NCBI RefSeq assembly: GCF_003063355.1
Contig: NZ_NESH01000002.1
Location: 372,001 to 436,000, forward strand
DNA: 64,000 nt
Direction: 5' to 3'
Origin: Limnohabitans sp. Bal53
GTDB taxonomy: Bacteria; Pseudomonadota; Gammaproteobacteria; Burkholderiales; Burkholderiaceae_C
The translations under genes were made by a program, and so were the position numbers. The notes under the pieces were generated by a model. The model saw only the letters and a list, made by a program, of their open reading frames with translations. It was not told the origin of the DNA and did no database searches. Of the stretch, positions 48,024 through 59,101 are shown piece by piece; position 1 is the stretch's first letter, and every line of letters begins with the position of its first letter.

Positions 48024-48424
48024 GCTGCTCTCCTTGCACGAAAGCGCTCTGTGTCGCTCTGGTCCCAACCAAAGCCGGTGGTCTCACCGTAGGCAGTCAC
48101 CAGGTCCAAGCGCTGAAACCTTGCCAGATCGAACTCACCCCAAGCCGCGGCACATGGGCCCAGGAGCTCACCGCGGTGCTGGTCGGGGTGGAAGACCGCG
48201 ACGCAATCCTGGTGCAGCTCGTTGGCCAGCTGGCGCAGCGTGTCGGCGTCAAAGCTGTCCAGGCCGGCCACCAGGCGTGGCACCGACTGGCCGTGGTCGA
48301 GGTAGTCGGCGCGGTGGTGGAAGCATTCGCCCAGGATAGCCAGGGCCTGGATCTCGCGCAGGGTGATGTCGGCCGGCGTGTTGTCCTGGTCGCGTACGTC
48401 CAGGCGAATGTTGATTTCAATCAT
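48020..48424 (-). CDS. Leftward protein near attR (unknown, 134 aa)
   Basis: A 134-residue acidic protein starting MIEINIRLDVRDQDNTPADI after a GGAG site. It has a beta-strand start and then helical parts (REIQALAILGECFHHRADYL). No signal peptide or family is recognised. Transcribed away from attR, towards the cargo. Its place at the element edge is one where defence or anti-defence genes are often found, but no such motif is visible. Confidence 0.58.
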   Translation of the reverse strand: MIEINIRLDVRDQDNTPADITLREIQALAILGECFHHRADYLDHGQSVPRLVAGLDSFDADTLRQLANELHQDCVAVFHPDQHRGELLGPCAAAWGEFDLARFQRLDLVTAYGETTGFGWDQSDTERFRARRAA

Positions 48425-48595
48425 TTGGGGTTACTCCATTCCGCTTGGAGTGACGACGTTTGCAATTTGCGGATGTCATGCAACGTTTTAGCGGTTGGGT
48501 CAGCCCCGCAATAGTCATAAATCGGCTGGTTGGTGGTGGCCAACGCTCAAATTTTACGCCTGGTAAACCCGCTGCGCAAACCGTCTGAAAATCCC

Positions 48596-48745
48596 GATAC
48601 CGTCAAGCGATGCCGCAGACCACCCGGCGATACCGTCAATCGCCCAAAGTGCTCTGTATATAGAGTGCGGCGTGGTGGGTCATGCTTCTACAATCAGATC
48701 TATGCAAAAGACGACCCAACAATTGACGGTATCAATGACGGTATC
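48596..48745. promoter_or_regulatory. Four TACCGTCAA motifs at the right end of the element
   Basis: GATACCGTCAA at 48596 and 48629 (forward); TTGACGGTATC at 48723 and TGACGGTATC at 48736 (reverse). Two forward then two reverse copies lie within 210 bp of attR. The pattern fits arm-type binding sites of a tyrosine integrase or an excisionase. The remaining sequence between 48425 and 48850 has no gene. Confidence 0.68.
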
Positions 48746-48806
48746 GCCGTTTATTAACAACGGTTTTTCCCCTCTGTCACTAGTGAAAAGCACTATCCTA
48801 TTGACA

Positions 48807-48817
48807 ATTGAGTGGGA
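48807..48817 (+). other. attR core
   Basis: ATTGAGTGGGA followed by ATAA, again coding for I-E-W-E-stop. After excision the same core would remain as the guaA 3' end. Confidence 0.82.
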
Positions 48818-48850
48818 ATAAACACCTGAAGACCTGACTGGAGGTTGTCT

Positions 48851-50008
48851 TTGAAAGTCCAACTTTTGCGATCCCTCCGTTTTCCCTATTGGCTCTTGCT
48901 CTGGAGCATGGCCGCTAGTTTGCCCTCATGGGCACAAGAACGGTCTTCGGTCATCATTTCCGAAAAGCATGCTTTTCGACTGGCCACCTTGGTGACCGGG
49001 CTGGAGAGCCCTTGGGCGGTGGCATTTTTGCCCGATGGCCGCATGTTGGTCACCGAGCGGGCGGGGCGCATGCGTTTGGTGGGGTCAGATTTTCGTCTGG
49101 ACCCCAAACCCATTGAAGGGCTGCCTGAAGTTGTTGAGCGCGGGCAGGGCGGTTTGTTTGATGTGGCCTTGCACCCGCAATATGCCCAAAACGGCTGGAT
49201 TTATTGGGCTTACAACGCGCCCGGTACGGGCGGCTGGGGCACAGCTTTGGCGCGGGGCAAACTCCAAGGCCAGCGCATGACCGAGGTGCAGGTGCTTTTC
49301 AGCATGCAGCCCAAAACCCGTTCGAGCCAGCATTTTGGTGGGCGCATCGTGTTCGATCAAAACGGGATGTTCTACCTGACCCTGGGCGACCGGGGCGACA
49401 AAGACCGCGCCCAAAAGATGGATGACCATGCCGGCTCCGTCATCCGATTGCACGACGATGGCCGCGTGCCCGCCGATAACCCTTTTGCCAAGCAGGCAGG
49501 GGCATTGCCCGAAAAGTGGACCTTGGGCAACCGCAACATGCAGGGCGCGGCCTTGCACCCTCAAACAGGCCAGCTGTGGACCCACGAGCATGGGCCGCAA
49601 GGCGGTGACGAGGTCAATGTGATGCGTCCGGGTCTCAATTACGGCTGGCCGGTGATCACTTACGGGGTCAACTATGGCCTGGGTACACGCATTGGCGAGG
49701 GGCAGACCAAGCCCGGCATGGTGCAGCCCTTGCACGTGTGGGTGCCTTCGATTGCGCCTTCGGGCATGGCTTTTGTGAGTGGCCCGCAGTTTCCCCATTG
49801 GCAAGGCAATTTGCTGGTGGGGGCATTGCGAGGGCAAATGCTGGTGCGTCTGGTGCTCGATGGCGAGAATGTCATCCGTGAAGAACGTTTGCTGCAAGGC
49901 CGGGCAGGGCGCATTCGCGATGTGCGCATGGGGCCGGACGGTTTGGTTTATTTGTTGAGCGATGGCTCCGACGGCGCATTGATGCGGCTGGAGCCTGTGC
50001 GACCTTGA
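48851..50008 (+). CDS. PQQ-dependent sugar dehydrogenase (soluble aldose dehydrogenase family)
   Basis: Periplasmic beta-propeller enzyme of 385 residues related to E. coli YliI and soluble glucose dehydrogenase; PQQ is the expected cofactor. A signal peptide (about 1-25, ending PSWAQE) is present. Motifs include SPWAVAFLPDGRMLVTERAG, GGRIVFDQNGMFYLTLGDRG and HEHGPQGGDEVNVMRPGLNY. A TTG start at 48851 is preferred because GGAGG lies 6 bp upstream; a second TTG lies two codons earlier. It is the first host gene after the element, so its original upstream region was probably the guaA end. Confidence 0.88.
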   Translation: MKVQLLRSLRFPYWLLLWSMAASLPSWAQERSSVIISEKHAFRLATLVTGLESPWAVAFLPDGRMLVTERAGRMRLVGSDFRLDPKPIEGLPEVVERGQGGLFDVALHPQYAQNGWIYWAYNAPGTGGWGTALARGKLQGQRMTEVQVLFSMQPKTRSSQHFGGRIVFDQNGMFYLTLGDRGDKDRAQKMDDHAGSVIRLHDDGRVPADNPFAKQAGALPEKWTLGNRNMQGAALHPQTGQLWTHEHGPQGGDEVNVMRPGLNYGWPVITYGVNYGLGTRIGEGQTKPGMVQPLHVWVPSIAPSGMAFVSGPQFPHWQGNLLVGALRGQMLVRLVLDGENVIREERLLQGRAGRIRDVRMGPDGLVYLLSDGSDGALMRLEPVRP

Positions 50009-50050
50009 GCATCGCCATGGATGCCCTGACTTTTGGTAACCTCAGGCACC

Positions 50051-52098
<2,048 letters not shown>

Positions 52099-52144
52099 TT
52101 CTTTCGCGCAGCAAGGTCTGTCGACACCCGCAACTGCGGCACGC

Positions 52145-53083
52145 ATGACCGATCATCCCATTCCCAAAATCATGGCTCACATTTACATTTTTTCTCCCTC
52201 CAGCGCGGTGCGCGACAAAGTGGCTTTTCGCAGGGGCCTCAAACGGCTCAAAGCCCAAGGCCATGAAGTGGAAGTCGACGAGGCGGCGCTGGCCAGTCAC
52301 ATGCGTTTTGCGGGTGACGATGCCACGCGCATTGCTGCCATCACCCGCGCGGCGGCCAGTGGGGCCAATGTTGCACTCATCTCGCGCGGCGGCTACGGCC
52401 TCACGCGCATCCTGCCCGCCTTGCCCTACAAGCAGATTGCCAAAGCCATTGACGCTGGCACGCAGTTTGTGGGCCTGAGTGATTTCACGGCGTTCAACCA
52501 AGCGGTGTTGGCCAAAACCGGACGCATCACTTGGCAGGGGCCGGCCTTGGGCGAAGATTTTGGGCCTGAACAAGAACCCGACGACATCATGCAAGCCTGC
52601 TTTGACGACTTGTTGCTGGAGCAAGGGGAGGGCACGGGCTGGCAACGGCCAAAGGTTGAGGCTGAGCGCCGCGTGGTGGTGAAAGACGCGCCGCTGTGGG
52701 GCGGCAACCTGACAGTGCTGACCTCATTGCTCGGCTCGCCCTATTTCCCGCAAATCAAAGCTGGTGTGCTTTTTTTGGAAGACGTAGGCGAGCACCCTTA
52801 CCGGGTAGAGCGCATGCTGACCCAGCTGTTGCATGCAGGCGTTTTGGCCCAGCAAAAAGCCGTTCTGTTCGGTCAGTTCAGCAACTACAAGCTGGTGCCA
52901 GCCCATGACAAAGGCTTCAAACTGGCCACCGTGCTCGACTGGCTGCGCAGCCAGATCAAGGCGCCTGTGCTTTCGGGTCTGCCCTTTGGTCATGTGCAGA
53001 CCAAGGTCTTGCTGCCTGTTGGCGCCAAGGTGGACCTTGTCACCGAAGGGCGTGACGCGCTGATGGTTTGGGGTCACATTTGA
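52145..53083 (+). CDS. ldcA: Muramoyltetrapeptide carboxypeptidase (LD-carboxypeptidase)
   Basis: S66-family serine peptidase that removes the last D-Ala from murein tetrapeptides in recycling. It has 312 residues: IYIFSPSSAVRDKVAFRRGL, ISRGGYGLTRILPALPY, GLSDFTAFNQAVLAKTG (probable nucleophile Ser), LFLEDVGEHPYRVERML (Glu) and LPFGHVQTK (His). A second Met at 52172 is an equally possible start, since homologues often begin near it. Starts 46 bp after the tadA fusion. Confidence 0.9.
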   Translation: MTDHPIPKIMAHIYIFSPSSAVRDKVAFRRGLKRLKAQGHEVEVDEAALASHMRFAGDDATRIAAITRAAASGANVALISRGGYGLTRILPALPYKQIAKAIDAGTQFVGLSDFTAFNQAVLAKTGRITWQGPALGEDFGPEQEPDDIMQACFDDLLLEQGEGTGWQRPKVEAERRVVVKDAPLWGGNLTVLTSLLGSPYFPQIKAGVLFLEDVGEHPYRVERMLTQLLHAGVLAQQKAVLFGQFSNYKLVPAHDKGFKLATVLDWLRSQIKAPVLSGLPFGHVQTKVLLPVGAKVDLVTEGRDALMVWGHI

Positions 53084-53126
53084 CACGCTGAAAAACAATA
53101 TCCATCAAGAAATAAAGGGGACGCGC

Positions 53127-55625
53127 ATGAAATGGCTCGGACGTTTGAGTTTGTTGGCTGTTCTCGCCATTGTGTTCGCTGGTGGCGTGTTGGCTGTGCA
53201 GATGCTGCGCAGCTTGCCCCGACTCGACGGCGCGCTGCTACTGCCCGGTCTGGTCAAATCCGTGTCAATCGGTCGAGATGCGTCGGATGTGACCCACATC
53301 CAAGCCGCCTCAGCTTTGGACGCCTGGCGCGCCTTAGGCTTTGTGCATGCGCAAGAGCGCGGCTGGCAACTGGAGTTCAACCGCCGGATCATGCACGGTG
53401 AGTTGTCCGAGATTCTGGGGCCTGCTACTTTGGACACCGACAAGCTGATGCGCACTCTGGGCATCATCCCCATGGCGCGTGAGCAGCTCAAAAACCTCTC
53501 GCCCTTGGCCCAAGCTTCTTTGCAGGCTTACAGCGATGGCATTCAAGCCGCTTGGCGCACGGGCGCGGTGCGGCCATCGCCCGAGTTTCATATTTTGGGC
53601 ACCCATGCAGGCGGTAAAGCAGGACAGGCATGGTCACCCGAAGACAGCGTCGGTTGGGCGTTGATGATGGCGCTGGATCTCGGGGGCAATTGGGGTCAGG
53701 AGTTTGCGCGCCTGACCTCATCCAAGGTTCTGAACAACACGCAATTGTGGCAATTGATGCCGCCGTACCCCGGCGAGCAAGCCCCCACGTTGGTGGATTT
53801 ACCGGCGCTTTATGCCCAACTGGGAGTCTATGCTGTCGCCAAGACCAGCGCAGAAGCTGCCCCTGAGCAGCCGAGCAAATTGTCCACCCAACGCAGCCAG
53901 CTGGCCCAATGGTCCGCCGAATGGGTGCGCGACATGGGCACCCTGGATGGCAAAGGCAGCAACAACTGGGTGGTGCCCGGCAGCCACACCGAGAGCGGCC
54001 ACCCTTTGCTGGCCAATGACCCGCATTTGGCGCTCAGCGCCCCGGCCATTTGGTACTTTGCCCGCTTGCAGGCACCTGCGACGGTGTGGCAAGGTCAGTC
54101 CTTGCCAGCCCTGGACGTGATGGGCGCCACTTTGCCCGGTTTGCCTTTTGTGGTGCTGGGTCGTACTCGGGGTGTGGCTTGGGGCTTCACCAACACCGGA
54201 CCCGATGTGCAAGACCTGTATTTGGAGCAACTCGATGCATCTCGTCCTGGCCAATACAGAACGCCCGAGGGTTGGGCCGCTTTCGAAACTCGGATCGAAA
54301 CGATACGCATCAAAGGGCAGGGCGATGTCAGCCTGACAGTTCGCAACAGCCGGCATGGCCCTGTCATCAGTGATGTGCAGCCTCAGTACAGCGGCTTGAT
54401 CAACACGGACGCCTACGCGGTCAGCTTGCGCTGGTCGGCCCTCACGCCCGACAACCCCACCATCGATGCCGGCATGCAGGCCAACTGGTCACAAACTGTG
54501 CCGCAGTTGGTGCAAGCCTTTGCGGATCACCATTCGCCCATGCAAAGTGTGGTGATGGCCGATACACAAGGGGAGGTCGCATTCAAGGCCGTGGGCAAAG
54601 TGCCTGTTCGTGGGCCGGACAACGACATTCGTGGCGTGGCCCCTGCACCGGGTTGGTTGGCCAAATACGATTGGCAGGGCTGGATTTCCTACGCCGAGAA
54701 CCCGGGCCTGAATTCCGAGCAAATCCAGGCCAAAGGCTGGCATGCCACAGCCAACCAAAACATATTGCCTGCGGACTATCCGCATTTTGTTGGCGCAGAC
54801 TGGACAACTCCGGAGCGTTTCGACCGCATCGAACAACTGATGGCGGCTACACCCAAGCACAGCCTCGAAAGCATGCAAACCGTGCAAAACGATGTGCTGT
54901 CTTTGGGGGGCGCAGCTTTGTTGCCCCATGCCCTGAAAGCACAGCCTACGTACGCAATGGGTCAGAAGGCGATGAAGTTACTGGCTGATTTTGACGCGCA
55001 GATGCATACCCAAAGCGCAGCGGCTTTGATTTTGAATGTCTGGGCTGACGAGGTGACCCGAGCAGTGTTGGCGCCACGATTGGGGGCAGAGCGTTTTCAG
55101 GGGCTTTACGGGAAGCGGCATTTCAGAGCGGCTTTACAGGGCATTTTGGCGCGCGACGACAAATTCTGGTGTGGCGATGCCGGTTGCTCTGCGGTTTCCA
55201 ACGCAGCCATGGACCGCAGCTTGGATCGAATCGCATCGAAACTGGGCCGTGATCCGACTGCTTGGCGCTGGGGTGCGTGGCATCAGGCCATCAGCAGCCA
55301 CAAGCCTTTTGGAAAAGTTCCGGGTTTGAACGCATTGTTCGATGTGCGCGTTGAAAGTGCGGGCGATTTATTCACTGTGAACGTGGGTCAATATTGGGCC
55401 AATGACAAAACTGAACCCTTTGCCAACCGCCACGCGGCTTCGCTCAGAGCCGTTTATGACTTGAGCCCGGCTGGCGACTCGCGTTTCATTTTCCAAACCG
55501 GCCAGAGTGGGCATGTGTTTTCACCTCGCAGTCGCGACATGTCTCAGGCCTGGGCAAAAGGTCACTACCGTGCTTTGCACTGGCCCGTTACGCCGTATCA
55601 GCAAGAACTTCATTTGTTGCCGTGA
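53127..55625 (+). CDS. Penicillin acylase family protein (Ntn hydrolase)
   Basis: A periplasmic N-terminal-nucleophile amidase of 832 residues, made as a precursor and self-cleaved into two chains. An N-terminal membrane/signal segment (LSLLAVLAIVFAGGVLAV) is present. The cleavage site and new N-terminal Ser are in DGKGSNNWVVPG near residue 278. Other motifs: HPLLANDPHLAL and WGFTNTGPDVQDLY. Natural substrates may be acylated amides or acyl-homoserine lactones (inference from the family). AAAGGGG precedes the ATG; a terminator follows. Confidence 0.9.
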   Translation: MKWLGRLSLLAVLAIVFAGGVLAVQMLRSLPRLDGALLLPGLVKSVSIGRDASDVTHIQAASALDAWRALGFVHAQERGWQLEFNRRIMHGELSEILGPATLDTDKLMRTLGIIPMAREQLKNLSPLAQASLQAYSDGIQAAWRTGAVRPSPEFHILGTHAGGKAGQAWSPEDSVGWALMMALDLGGNWGQEFARLTSSKVLNNTQLWQLMPPYPGEQAPTLVDLPALYAQLGVYAVAKTSAEAAPEQPSKLSTQRSQLAQWSAEWVRDMGTLDGKGSNNWVVPGSHTESGHPLLANDPHLALSAPAIWYFARLQAPATVWQGQSLPALDVMGATLPGLPFVVLGRTRGVAWGFTNTGPDVQDLYLEQLDASRPGQYRTPEGWAAFETRIETIRIKGQGDVSLTVRNSRHGPVISDVQPQYSGLINTDAYAVSLRWSALTPDNPTIDAGMQANWSQTVPQLVQAFADHHSPMQSVVMADTQGEVAFKAVGKVPVRGPDNDIRGVAPAPGWLAKYDWQGWISYAENPGLNSEQIQAKGWHATANQNILPADYPHFVGADWTTPERFDRIEQLMAATPKHSLESMQTVQNDVLSLGGAALLPHALKAQPTYAMGQKAMKLLADFDAQMHTQSAAALILNVWADEVTRAVLAPRLGAERFQGLYGKRHFRAALQGILARDDKFWCGDAGCSAVSNAAMDRSLDRIASKLGRDPTAWRWGAWHQAISSHKPFGKVPGLNALFDVRVESAGDLFTVNVGQYWANDKTEPFANRHAASLRAVYDLSPAGDSRFIFQTGQSGHVFSPRSRDMSQAWAKGHYRALHWPVTPYQQELHLLP

Positions 55626-55631
55626 ATAAGC

Positions 55632-55664
55632 AAAGGACCTCTAGCGATGCTTGGGGTCCTTTTT
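55632..55664 (+). terminator. Terminator of the penicillin acylase gene
   Basis: AAAGGACC pairs with GGTCCTTT, with a 15-nt loop and a T tract. The rest of the gap to 55856 has no clear feature. Confidence 0.8.
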
Positions 55665-55856
55665 ATCTCAATGCTGCGATAACCCCGCGTTGTAGACATT
55701 TCCATGGGTTTCACGGCGCAATGGGTTTTGTCGCGCTTGACATCTTTATCTTTTTGATGGCTCTCTGCTTCTGTGACTTTACATAATACACATCGTATGT
55801 AACTTACAAGATGCGAAACCTGCGTGTTTTGGCCATCAGACCGACTCTCCAATTGA

Positions 55857-56525
55857 TCAAGGTTTCTGGCGTGATGACAACCTGGCCAAAGCTTGTTCAA
55901 TCAGCTCTTTGGCATTTTTGCGTTGACCCCGAATGGCGAAGTCAAGCGCTGTCAAACCCAACTGGTTTTTCAGGGTCAAGTCGGCTCCGGCTTGAATGAG
56001 GTGCTTGACAGATTCGGGGCTACCGTACATGGCGGCCATCATCAAAGGTGTGGTGCCGTTGGGTGATTCGGCGTCTATATAGGCACTGTGTTCGAGCAAG
56101 TGCGCGATGACCGGAACATGACCGCCTGAGGCCGCGTAATGCAAAGGTGCCCAGCCGGTTTTGTTCACGTCGGCATCGTTGTTTACCAACTTCTGAACCA
56201 AGGGCAAGTAACCCTTGAGCGCGGCCAGCATCAACACGCTTTCGTCTTGGCCATTGCGCACTTCGGTTTTGGTGTCGGGGTGCGCCGCCAGCAACTCGGC
56301 CACTTTCAAAGAAGGCTCTCGCACTGCCAACATCAAGGCAGGCACGCCTTCGGGGTTGACGGTGTTGGGGTCAAAACCACGTTGGAGCAAGCCCTGAACA
56401 ACGCGCACATTGTCGAATTGGACAGCTTTGAAAAAGTCTTCGTATGATCCCGCTTGAGTCCCAAACGGAATCAGAAAAAAACCAATATAAACAAAGAGTT
56501 TTTTAGTTTTAATAAAGTAATTCAT
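55857..56525 (-). CDS. Exported ankyrin-repeat protein
   Basis: A 222-residue protein with a signal peptide (about 1-25, KLFVYIGFFLIPFGTQA) and about five ankyrin repeats (for example GWAPLHYAASGGHVPVIAHL, NGTTPLMMAAMYGSPESVKH, GLTALDFAIRGQ). Such small periplasmic ankyrin proteins are common in betaproteobacteria near tatD; their partners are unknown. It starts 17 bp after tatD on the same strand. Confidence 0.87.
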   Translation of the reverse strand: MNYFIKTKKLFVYIGFFLIPFGTQAGSYEDFFKAVQFDNVRVVQGLLQRGFDPNTVNPEGVPALMLAVREPSLKVAELLAAHPDTKTEVRNGQDESVLMLAALKGYLPLVQKLVNNDADVNKTGWAPLHYAASGGHVPVIAHLLEHSAYIDAESPNGTTPLMMAAMYGSPESVKHLIQAGADLTLKNQLGLTALDFAIRGQRKNAKELIEQALARLSSRQKP

Positions 56526-56542
56526 GAGGTTAATGGCGTTGA

Positions 56543-57349
56543 TCAGAGGGCGGTTCTGGAGAACAACTGTAGAAAATTATGCGTGGTCAACTCGCCCACA
56601 GCCTCGGACGAGCTGCCCCGTAATTCGCCCAGCAACTTGGCCACATAGGGCACAAACGATGGGTTGTTGGTCTTGCCTCTGTAAGGCACAGGCGCCAAAT
56701 AAGGGCTGTCGGTCTCGATGAGCAAACGGTCATCAGGCACAAATTTAGCCACTTCGCGCAGGTCGGCCGCTGTTTTGAAGGTCAGGATGCCTGAAAACGA
56801 GATGTAGAAACCCAGATCCAATGCAGCCCTAGCGACTTGTTGGCTTTCAGTAAAGCAGTGGAAAACGCCCCCCGCGCACCCTGATCCTCCGGTTTCGCCC
56901 TCTTCTTTCAAGATAGCGATCGTGTCATCCGAGGCTTGTCGTGTGTGAATCACCAGAGGCAAACCAGTCTGACGGGCTGCGCGGATGTGCGTGCGAAAAC
57001 GCTCACGCTGCCATTCCATGTCGGCCACGGTACGTCCACCTTTGCGCTCGTCCATTTGGTAGTAATCCAGCCCGGTCTCGCCAATCGCCACCACTTTGGG
57101 CCGAGCCGCGCCGTCCAGCAAATCTCGCAAACTGGGTTCAAGCACACCTTCGTTGTCCGGGTGCACACCCACTGTGGCCCACATGTTGTCGTGGGCCATG
57201 GCCAGACCATGCACTTCATCAAATTTCTCCAGCGTGGTGCAAATCACCAGGGCCCGCGTCACTTGGGCGGTTTGCATGGCTTGCTGGATATGGTCCAGCT
57301 CGCTCATCAGCTCGGGAAAATTCAGGTGGCAATGGGAATCGGTGTACAT
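56543..57349 (-). CDS. tatD: TatD-family metal-dependent DNase
   Basis: Amidohydrolase-fold nuclease, 268 residues. Seen: MYTDSHCHLNFPEL (metal His), TVGVHPDNEG, AIGETGLDYYQ (metal Glu), PLVIHTRQASDD (His), GVFHCFTES and IETDSPYLAPVPYRGKTNNP (Asp). It starts 5 bp after holB, as in the conserved mltG-tmk-holB-tatD cluster. The YcfH-type TatD of this cluster is meant, not the tat-locus gene. Confidence 0.93.
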   Translation of the reverse strand: MYTDSHCHLNFPELMSELDHIQQAMQTAQVTRALVICTTLEKFDEVHGLAMAHDNMWATVGVHPDNEGVLEPSLRDLLDGAARPKVVAIGETGLDYYQMDERKGGRTVADMEWQRERFRTHIRAARQTGLPLVIHTRQASDDTIAILKEEGETGGSGCAGGVFHCFTESQQVARAALDLGFYISFSGILTFKTAADLREVAKFVPDDRLLIETDSPYLAPVPYRGKTNNPSFVPYVAKLLGELRGSSSEAVGELTTHNFLQLFSRTAL

Positions 57350-57354
57350 GTGAA

Positions 57355-58359
57355 TCAGCCCTTAGACATCAGGGTTTGTTGGGCATCAGCGGTCAGCGCT
57401 TCGAGCATCAGACCGGCATTAAAAGGGTGTTCGGCCGTGCGGGCAGACTGCATCAGGCGCTTGAACCAGTCGGTCAGCACCGCCACAGAAGCCGTGCTGG
57501 GGGGCAATTGGCTTGTGTCAAAAAAGCGTGGTGCAGCGCCAGTTTGGCGCAGCACCAAGTCGTGGCAAAGCTTTTGCAAGGCGTCGATGGCTTGGGCGGG
57601 GCTGAGATCAGCCAAGTGACGGGCATCGCCTTGGCGCATGGCTTTGGGCAAATGGGCCCACCATTCGGGCGACAAACCCGATTCGGCCTGTCGCAGCACA
57701 TCGGTGGGCCGCCCGCCCGCACTGCGCAGCAAGTCATGTGCAACCGCAGCGGGCACGCCCTGACCCGTGAGCCACGGCAGCGCCTCTTCGGCTTCGGGCC
57801 ACTTCATGGTGTGGGCCAAGCAGCGGCTGCGGATGGTGGGCAGCAGCATGTGGCTGGCCTCGGTGGCCAGCACAAAACGCACATCGCCGGGCGGCTCTTC
57901 CAGGGTTTTGAGCAAGGCGTTGGCCGTGATGGTGTTCATGCGTTCGGCGGGAAACACCAAAACGGCCTTGCCACGACCGCGTGCGTCGGTTCGTTGAGAA
58001 AATTCCACCGCTTCACGCATCGCGTCAACACGGATCTCTTTGCTGGGTTTTCGGGTTTTCTTGTCAATCTCGTCCTGGGCCTTTTCGGACAAAGGCCAGC
58101 CCAGCTCGATCATCACCGTCTCAGGCATCAACACTTCCAGGTCGGCATGGGTGTGCACGGCTATGGCGTGACAGCTGGGGCAGTCGCCACAAGCGCCCTG
58201 AGCGGTGGGTTTTTCGCACAGCCAGGCCGAAGCCAGGGCCAAAGCCAACTCGTACTGGCCCAAGCCCGAGGGTCCTTGCAACAGCCAGGCGTGACCGCGC
58301 TGGGCCAGCAAATCGGTGGTCTGCCGGGCGATCCAGGGGGCGTTCAAGATGGCGCTCAT
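57355..58359 (-). CDS. holB: DNA polymerase III subunit delta'
   Basis: Clamp-loader subunit, 334 residues. The ATPase-like fold begins [24 protein letters not shown]. Four zinc-type cysteines are at [37 protein letters not shown] and the arginine region LLPTIRSRC are typical of delta'. The Walker A-like [11 protein letters not shown] lacks the Lys, as usual in delta'. ATGA overlap with tmk. Confidence 0.93.
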   Translation of the reverse strand: MSAILNAPWIARQTTDLLAQRGHAWLLQGPSGLGQYELALALASAWLCEKPTAQGACGDCPSCHAIAVHTHADLEVLMPETVMIELGWPLSEKAQDEIDKKTRKPSKEIRVDAMREAVEFSQRTDARGRGKAVLVFPAERMNTITANALLKTLEEPPGDVRFVLATEASHMLLPTIRSRCLAHTMKWPEAEEALPWLTGQGVPAAVAHDLLRSAGGRPTDVLRQAESGLSPEWWAHLPKAMRQGDARHLADLSPAQAIDALQKLCHDLVLRQTGAAPRFFDTSQLPPSTASVAVLTDWFKRLMQSARTAEHPFNAGLMLEALTADAQQTLMSKG

Positions 58360-58997
58360 CTGTCGGCCCCTTTCAGCCAATCGCTCACGATGCGGGACAC
58401 ATCAGCCCCCACGGCTTCGATGCTCTGAGCCGCGTCGATTCGGGCAAAACGGCTGGGCATTTCGGCTTGGCGGCGTGCATAACCGGCCCGTACAGCGGCA
58501 AAAAAATCAGCCGGTTGGGATTCAAACTTGTCTGGCACCCGGGCCGAAGCCAGACGTTCGGCTGCAATCAAGGGATCCAGGTCGAACCAAACGGTCAGAT
58601 CGGGTTGGCGCAATGAACCGTCAGGCAGACCTTGCACCATGCCTTCGAGTTGGGCCAACACCTGCCAATCAAAGCCCCGGCCACCGCCTTGGTAGGCAAA
58701 GGTGGCGTCCGTGAACCTGTCGCACAGGACCACATCGCCTCGGGCCAGCGCGGGTTCAATCACCTGCGCCAAATGCTCACGGCGGGCCGCGAACATCAAC
58801 AACGCCTCGGTCAGTGGGTCCATCGGCTCGTGCAGAACCAGCTCGCGCAGCTTTTCAGACAGTGGCGTGCCGCCTGGCTCGCGGGTCAGCACCACCCCCC
58901 TGCCCGCTTGGCGAAACAGTTCGGCCACGCGGGCGATGTGCGTGGACTTGCCCGCACCGTCGATGCCTTCAAAACTGATGAACAAACCGCGTGTCAT
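58356..58997 (-). CDS. tmk: Thymidylate kinase
   Basis: dTMP to dTDP kinase, 213 residues. P-loop [13 protein letters not shown], the DR-x motif [19 protein letters not shown], and the [17 protein letters not shown] region. [14 protein letters not shown] is taken as the start; a TTG six codons upstream is less likely. It is coupled to holB. Confidence 0.95.
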   Translation of the reverse strand: MTRGLFISFEGIDGAGKSTHIARVAELFRQAGRGVVLTREPGGTPLSEKLRELVLHEPMDPLTEALLMFAARREHLAQVIEPALARGDVVLCDRFTDATFAYQGGGRGFDWQVLAQLEGMVQGLPDGSLRQPDLTVWFDLDPLIAAERLASARVPDKFESQPADFFAAVRAGYARRQAEMPSRFARIDAAQSIEAVGADVSRIVSDWLKGADR

Positions 58998-59101
58998 GGT
59001 GTGAGTGAAAGACAAAACCCGATTGTCGCAGGTGTGGCCCCTGTCGATGCTGCTTCCCCGTGGGAGCTGTATTTGGCCATGAATAGCCTTAGCCGAATTC
59101 C

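Larger units (their letters stand above)
33755..48817 (+). mobile_element. Integrated phage-satellite-like element (about 15 kb) in guaA
   Basis: The element is bounded by an 11-bp direct repeat, ATTGAGTGGGA, at 33755-33765 and 48807-48817. Left to right it has tyrosine integrase, a small protein, two AlpA/HTH genes, a primase-helicase, an iteron-like cluster, a run of small coupled genes, small and large terminase, an internal virion-type protein, a lipoprotein cargo gene and two leftward genes. No portal, capsid, head-tail connector, tail, holin or endolysin gene is recognisable. This fits a phage satellite or a strongly reduced prophage. The reading frames are intact and many are ATGA-coupled, which argues against random decay. 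Confidence 0.85.

Noticed and set aside
33755..48817. Complete active prophage
   Set aside because: There is no recognisable portal, capsid, tail or lysis gene, and 15 kb is too short for an autonomous tailed phage with this replication module.
55737..55790. TTGACA at 55737 as a promoter in the gap between penicillin acylase and the ankyrin gene
   Set aside because: No -10 lies at the right distance and no plus-strand gene follows.
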